This document shows, piece by piece, positions 46,906-48,674 of a stretch of 48,674 bases of DNA. Origin of the DNA: an archaeon (GTDB lineage: Archaea > Nanobdellota > Nanobdellia > Pacearchaeales > GW2011-AR1); the NCBI GenBank assembly GCA_030679115.1, contig JAUXTS010000047.1, positions 1-48,674 on the forward strand. The letters are read 5' to 3'. A model generated the notes under the pieces. The model was not told the origin of the DNA and did not search any database. It was given only the letters and a program-made list of their open reading frames with translations. The translations under genes were made by a program, and so were the position numbers. Within the stretch, counting starts at the first letter, position 1. Every line of letters starts with the position of its first letter.

Positions 46906-47030
46906 TATAAACCTTATGCGGAAGCATGAGGTACTGGGAAGTTTACTTCACAGAAACTTGCTGTGGCTTTCAAGTTTTATGCTTGAGAAATTTTCCCCAT
47001 TTCTCAATGTATAAACCTTATGCGGAAGCA
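46906..47030. repeat. 21-bp direct repeat with promoter, bracketing four small hairpins
   Basis: TATAAACCTTATGCGGAAGCA occurs at 46906-46926 and again at 47010-47030. On the minus strand it reads TGCTTCCGCATAAGGTTTATA, a BRE/TATA-like promoter; the first copy is the promoter of the exported protein. Between them are GAAGT/ACTTC (46938-46949), CACAG/CTGTG (46949-46965), CAAG/CTTG (46971-46985) and TTGAGAAA/TTTCTCAA (46983-47007). The order of several tandem hairpins next to a TATA box is like the four-hairpin elements, but the sequence is different. Confidence 0.65.
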
Positions 47031-47038
47031 ACCCCACA

Positions 47039-47048
47039 TTTTATAAAT
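47039..47048 (+). promoter_or_regulatory. TATA box of trpS
   Basis: TTTTATAAAT lies 21-30 nt before the trpS ATG at 47069. Confidence 0.5.
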
Positions 47049-47068
47049 ATCCTCTTCTATAAAATATC

Positions 47069-48184
47069 ATGAAAAAAGATGCTGTTGTAAATCCTTGGGA
47101 AGTTTCTGGAAATATAGATTATGAAAAATTATCCAAAGAGTTTGGAATATCTCCTCTTGAAAAGCTTCCTTCCGTATTTGAAAAAAATATATTATTCAGA
47201 AGAAAAATAATTTTTGCTCATAGAGATGTTCAAAGAATTTTAGATGCAATAAAAAATAAGAAGCCATTCGTTATGATGACTGGATTAATGCCTACTGGAA
47301 AATTCCATATTGGACACATGATTATTGCCCAGCAGATGATTTTCTATCAATCTTTGGGGGCTAAAATCTATATTACTATTGCAGATTTGGAAGCTTATAA
47401 TGCGCGTAATCAAAGTTTAGAAGAAAGCAAAGGAATAGCCATTGAAGAATATATCAAAAATTACATTGCTCTCGGCTTAAAACCTGAGAATTGCGAAATT
47501 TATTTTCAGTCTGCCCGTTCAAAAGATGCAAAGAAATCAAATGCATATTACCGACTGCAGAATCTTCTTGCAAAACAAGTTACATTTAATGAATTTAAGG
47601 CAGTCTATGGTGAAATAACTCCTGGAAAAATGCTTTCATCTTTATTACAAGCTTCAGATATGCTTCATTCCCAGCTTCCAGAGTTTGAAAATCCCCTTCC
47701 TGTTGTTATCCCAGTAGGAGTTGACCAAGACCCCCATTTAAGAATAGCAAGAGATATGTCCCAGAGAATAAAATCTCCTAAATTCATTCAGCTCTCTTCT
47801 ACTTACAATTTATTCGTTCCAGGATTGAAAGGCGGAAAAATGTCTTCTTCTGACCCAACATCTTATATCGCTCCAACCGAAACTCCAGAAGAAATAAAAA
47901 AGAAAATCAATAGATATGCTTTCTCTGGTGGAAGAGACACTTTAGAAGAGCACAGAAAATTTGGAGGAAATCCAGATATAGATATCTCATTCCAATATCT
48001 TAAAATGCTTTTCGAATCCGATGATAAAGCTCTTGAAAAAATTTATAAAGATTATAAATCAGGAAAACTTCTTTCTGGAGAATTGAAAGCCTTGCTGATA
48101 GATAAAGTTTCAAAATTCCTTAAAATTCATCAAGCCAGACGCGATAAAATCAGACAGCCAGATATTGACAAGTTCTTCAAATAA
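47069..48184 (+). CDS. trpS: Tryptophanyl-tRNA synthetase (archaeal/eukaryal type)
   Basis: 371 aa, class Ic synthetase. The HIGH motif is in GLMPTGKFHIGHM (about residues 71-83) and KMSSS is in GLKGGKMSSSDP (about 255-266). PWEVSGNIDYEKL at the N-terminus, VIPVGVDQDPHLRIARD and RYAFSGGRDTLEEHRKFGGNPDIDI are the archaeal/eukaryal-type signatures that separate it from TyrRS and from bacterial TrpRS. It charges tRNA-Trp. Preceded by a TATA box and no SD, and separated from its divergent neighbour by the 21-bp repeats. Confidence 0.95.
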   Translation: MKKDAVVNPWEVSGNIDYEKLSKEFGISPLEKLPSVFEKNILFRRKIIFAHRDVQRILDAIKNKKPFVMMTGLMPTGKFHIGHMIIAQQMIFYQSLGAKIYITIADLEAYNARNQSLEESKGIAIEEYIKNYIALGLKPENCEIYFQSARSKDAKKSNAYYRLQNLLAKQVTFNEFKAVYGEITPGKMLSSLLQASDMLHSQLPEFENPLPVVIPVGVDQDPHLRIARDMSQRIKSPKFIQLSSTYNLFVPGLKGGKMSSSDPTSYIAPTETPEEIKKKINRYAFSGGRDTLEEHRKFGGNPDIDISFQYLKMLFESDDKALEKIYKDYKSGKLLSGELKALLIDKVSKFLKIHQARRDKIRQPDIDKFFK

Positions 48185-48238
48185 AATATATTACTCAAAT
48201 ATACGATTATTTATAAATGCCTTCTCAATTGTTCTTTT

Positions 48239-48571
48239 ATGAAATCTGATGATGTAAATAAATATTTTATTGGTGCTATTGCAGGGATAGGTTTTACCAC
48301 ATTAATAAGTTTTATCTTTCATGACAAAATAATTCCCTCAGTAAAAGAAGTTCAAGAGGGTTATATTGCTCCATCAAGATTAAGAATAGATTGTGAAGAC
48401 TTGGACAAAAACGGCAAGCTAGAAACTTTTATATATATTGATAAAACACCATACTTATTCAGGGAAGTTAATGGAAAACCAACCCTATCCCCTTACGAAA
48501 TAATTCCTGTAGAAGAAAGTAGGGTGAGAAAATCTCCTCTTGTAGAAAAGTCCTTGCCTGAAATAAAATAA
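48239..48571 (+). CDS. Small membrane-anchored protein with a DxDKNG loop (110 aa)
   Basis: One N-terminal transmembrane helix (about 9-28, YFIGAIAGIGFTTLISFIFH) is followed by VQEGYIAPSRLRIDCEDLDKNGKLETFIYIDKTPYLF. The pattern 'GYIxPSxLxI..EDLDxNGxxET...YLF' is shared in part with the proteins at 671-997 and 32352-32726. The tail is charged (EESRVRKSPLVEKSL). TTTATAAATG lies about 25 nt before the ATG. Possibly a surface sensor or metal-binding protein; function unknown. Confidence 0.65.
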   Translation: MKSDDVNKYFIGAIAGIGFTTLISFIFHDKIIPSVKEVQEGYIAPSRLRIDCEDLDKNGKLETFIYIDKTPYLFREVNGKPTLSPYEIIPVEESRVRKSPLVEKSLPEIK

Positions 48572-48572
48572 A

Positions 48573-48674
48573 TCACTTAGGCATATTCTCTAAAAATATC
48601 TTTTTTTCTCTTGCTCTTCTTTTTTCCAAGCCTTTTGAAACTTTTCCATTAACATTTACCCATCTGTCAAGCTC
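48573..48674 (-). CDS. C-terminal end of a minus-strand gene, cut by the window edge
   Basis: An open minus-strand frame enters from the right edge and ends with TGA at 48573-48575; the visible 33 residues (ELDRWVNVNGKVSKGLEKRR, then a basic helix ending ENMPK) are soluble and charged. It is absent from the ORF track because the start is outside. No domain can be named from this fragment. It abuts the 110-aa membrane-protein gene convergently, with one base between stops. Confidence 0.5.
   Translation of the reverse strand, partial: ELDRWVNVNGKVSKGLEKRRAREKKIFLENMPK

Overview
The window is chromosomal DNA of an archaeon, most likely a DPANN lineage close to Pacearchaeota/Woesearchaeota (Nanoarchaeota in the broad sense). 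The evidence is archaeal-type information genes (DnaG, aEF-1A, aEF-2, RpoH/RpoB/RpoA, archaeal NusA, uS12, uS7, archaeal/eukaryal-type TrpRS), an AT-rich genome with dense short genes, many small single-pass membrane proteins, and small families typical of DPANN genomes (resembling DUF5652, DUF5676 and DUF5678). Most genes have a TATA-like box about 25-30 nt before the start codon and no Shine-Dalgarno sequence, so many transcripts are probably leaderless. Genes inside operons use ATGA-type overlaps, sometimes with a GGAGG-like site. The lineage is an inference; no rRNA is present to confirm it.

Layout. 1-2.2 kb: a truncated membrane protein, two small proteins and dnaG (minus). 2.3-3.8 kb: divergent promoters, a 32-codon acidic ORF and two helical-repeat proteins (plus). 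3.8-5.1 kb: a HepT/MntA toxin-antitoxin pair, a small unknown protein and nested palindromes that look like a mobile-element relic. 5.1-12 kb (mostly minus): EF-1A, a Hanks-type kinase with a small partner, two small proteins, a YdjM-like membrane protein (plus) and EF-2. 12.2-14.9 kb (plus): an overlapping three-gene operon of exported proteins (coiled coil, DUF4352-like, cysteine-repeat). 14.9-16.9 kb: small unknown genes, one with an apparent frameshift after a 15-nt tandem repeat. 16.9-26.1 kb (minus): the transcription/translation cluster rpoH-rpoB-(DUF5678-like)-rpoA(fused A'/A'')-nusA-rps12-(unknown)-rps7, with tRNA-Lys upstream. 26.5-31.1 kb (minus): thioredoxin, a plant-type DapB, and nrdR-nrdJ with paired NrdR boxes. 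31.2-36.6 kb: small membrane proteins, a cysteine desulfurase, and a GNAT / ASCH-like / zinc-binding / cupin-like run. 36.6-41.1 kb: LemA and HtpX separated by a minus-strand insertion, followed by a NYN nuclease and a strongly structured non-coding stretch bounded by a second copy of the htpX 3' end. 41.1-48.7 kb: Nudix, an HTH/PLD-like regulator, a P-loop kinase-like protein, Mpg glycosylase, a large exported protein with a degenerate cyclase-like tail, TrpRS and a small membrane protein, ending in a truncated minus gene.

The most unusual signals are non-coding. (1) Three intergenic elements (about 12.04, 18.38 and 26.18 kb) each consist of four tandem hairpins. The linkers are conserved while the stems vary with compensatory changes. 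Each lies just upstream of the EF-2, rps12 or rpoH operon. (2) A 1,090-bp unit behind htpX carries a NYN nuclease gene and a 326-nt domain closed by a 15-bp perfect stem, flanked by two diverged copies of the htpX 3' end. (3) Two NrdR-type palindromes 31 bp apart lie before nrdR. (4) A 21-bp direct repeat containing a promoter brackets another run of small hairpins at 46.9-47.0 kb.
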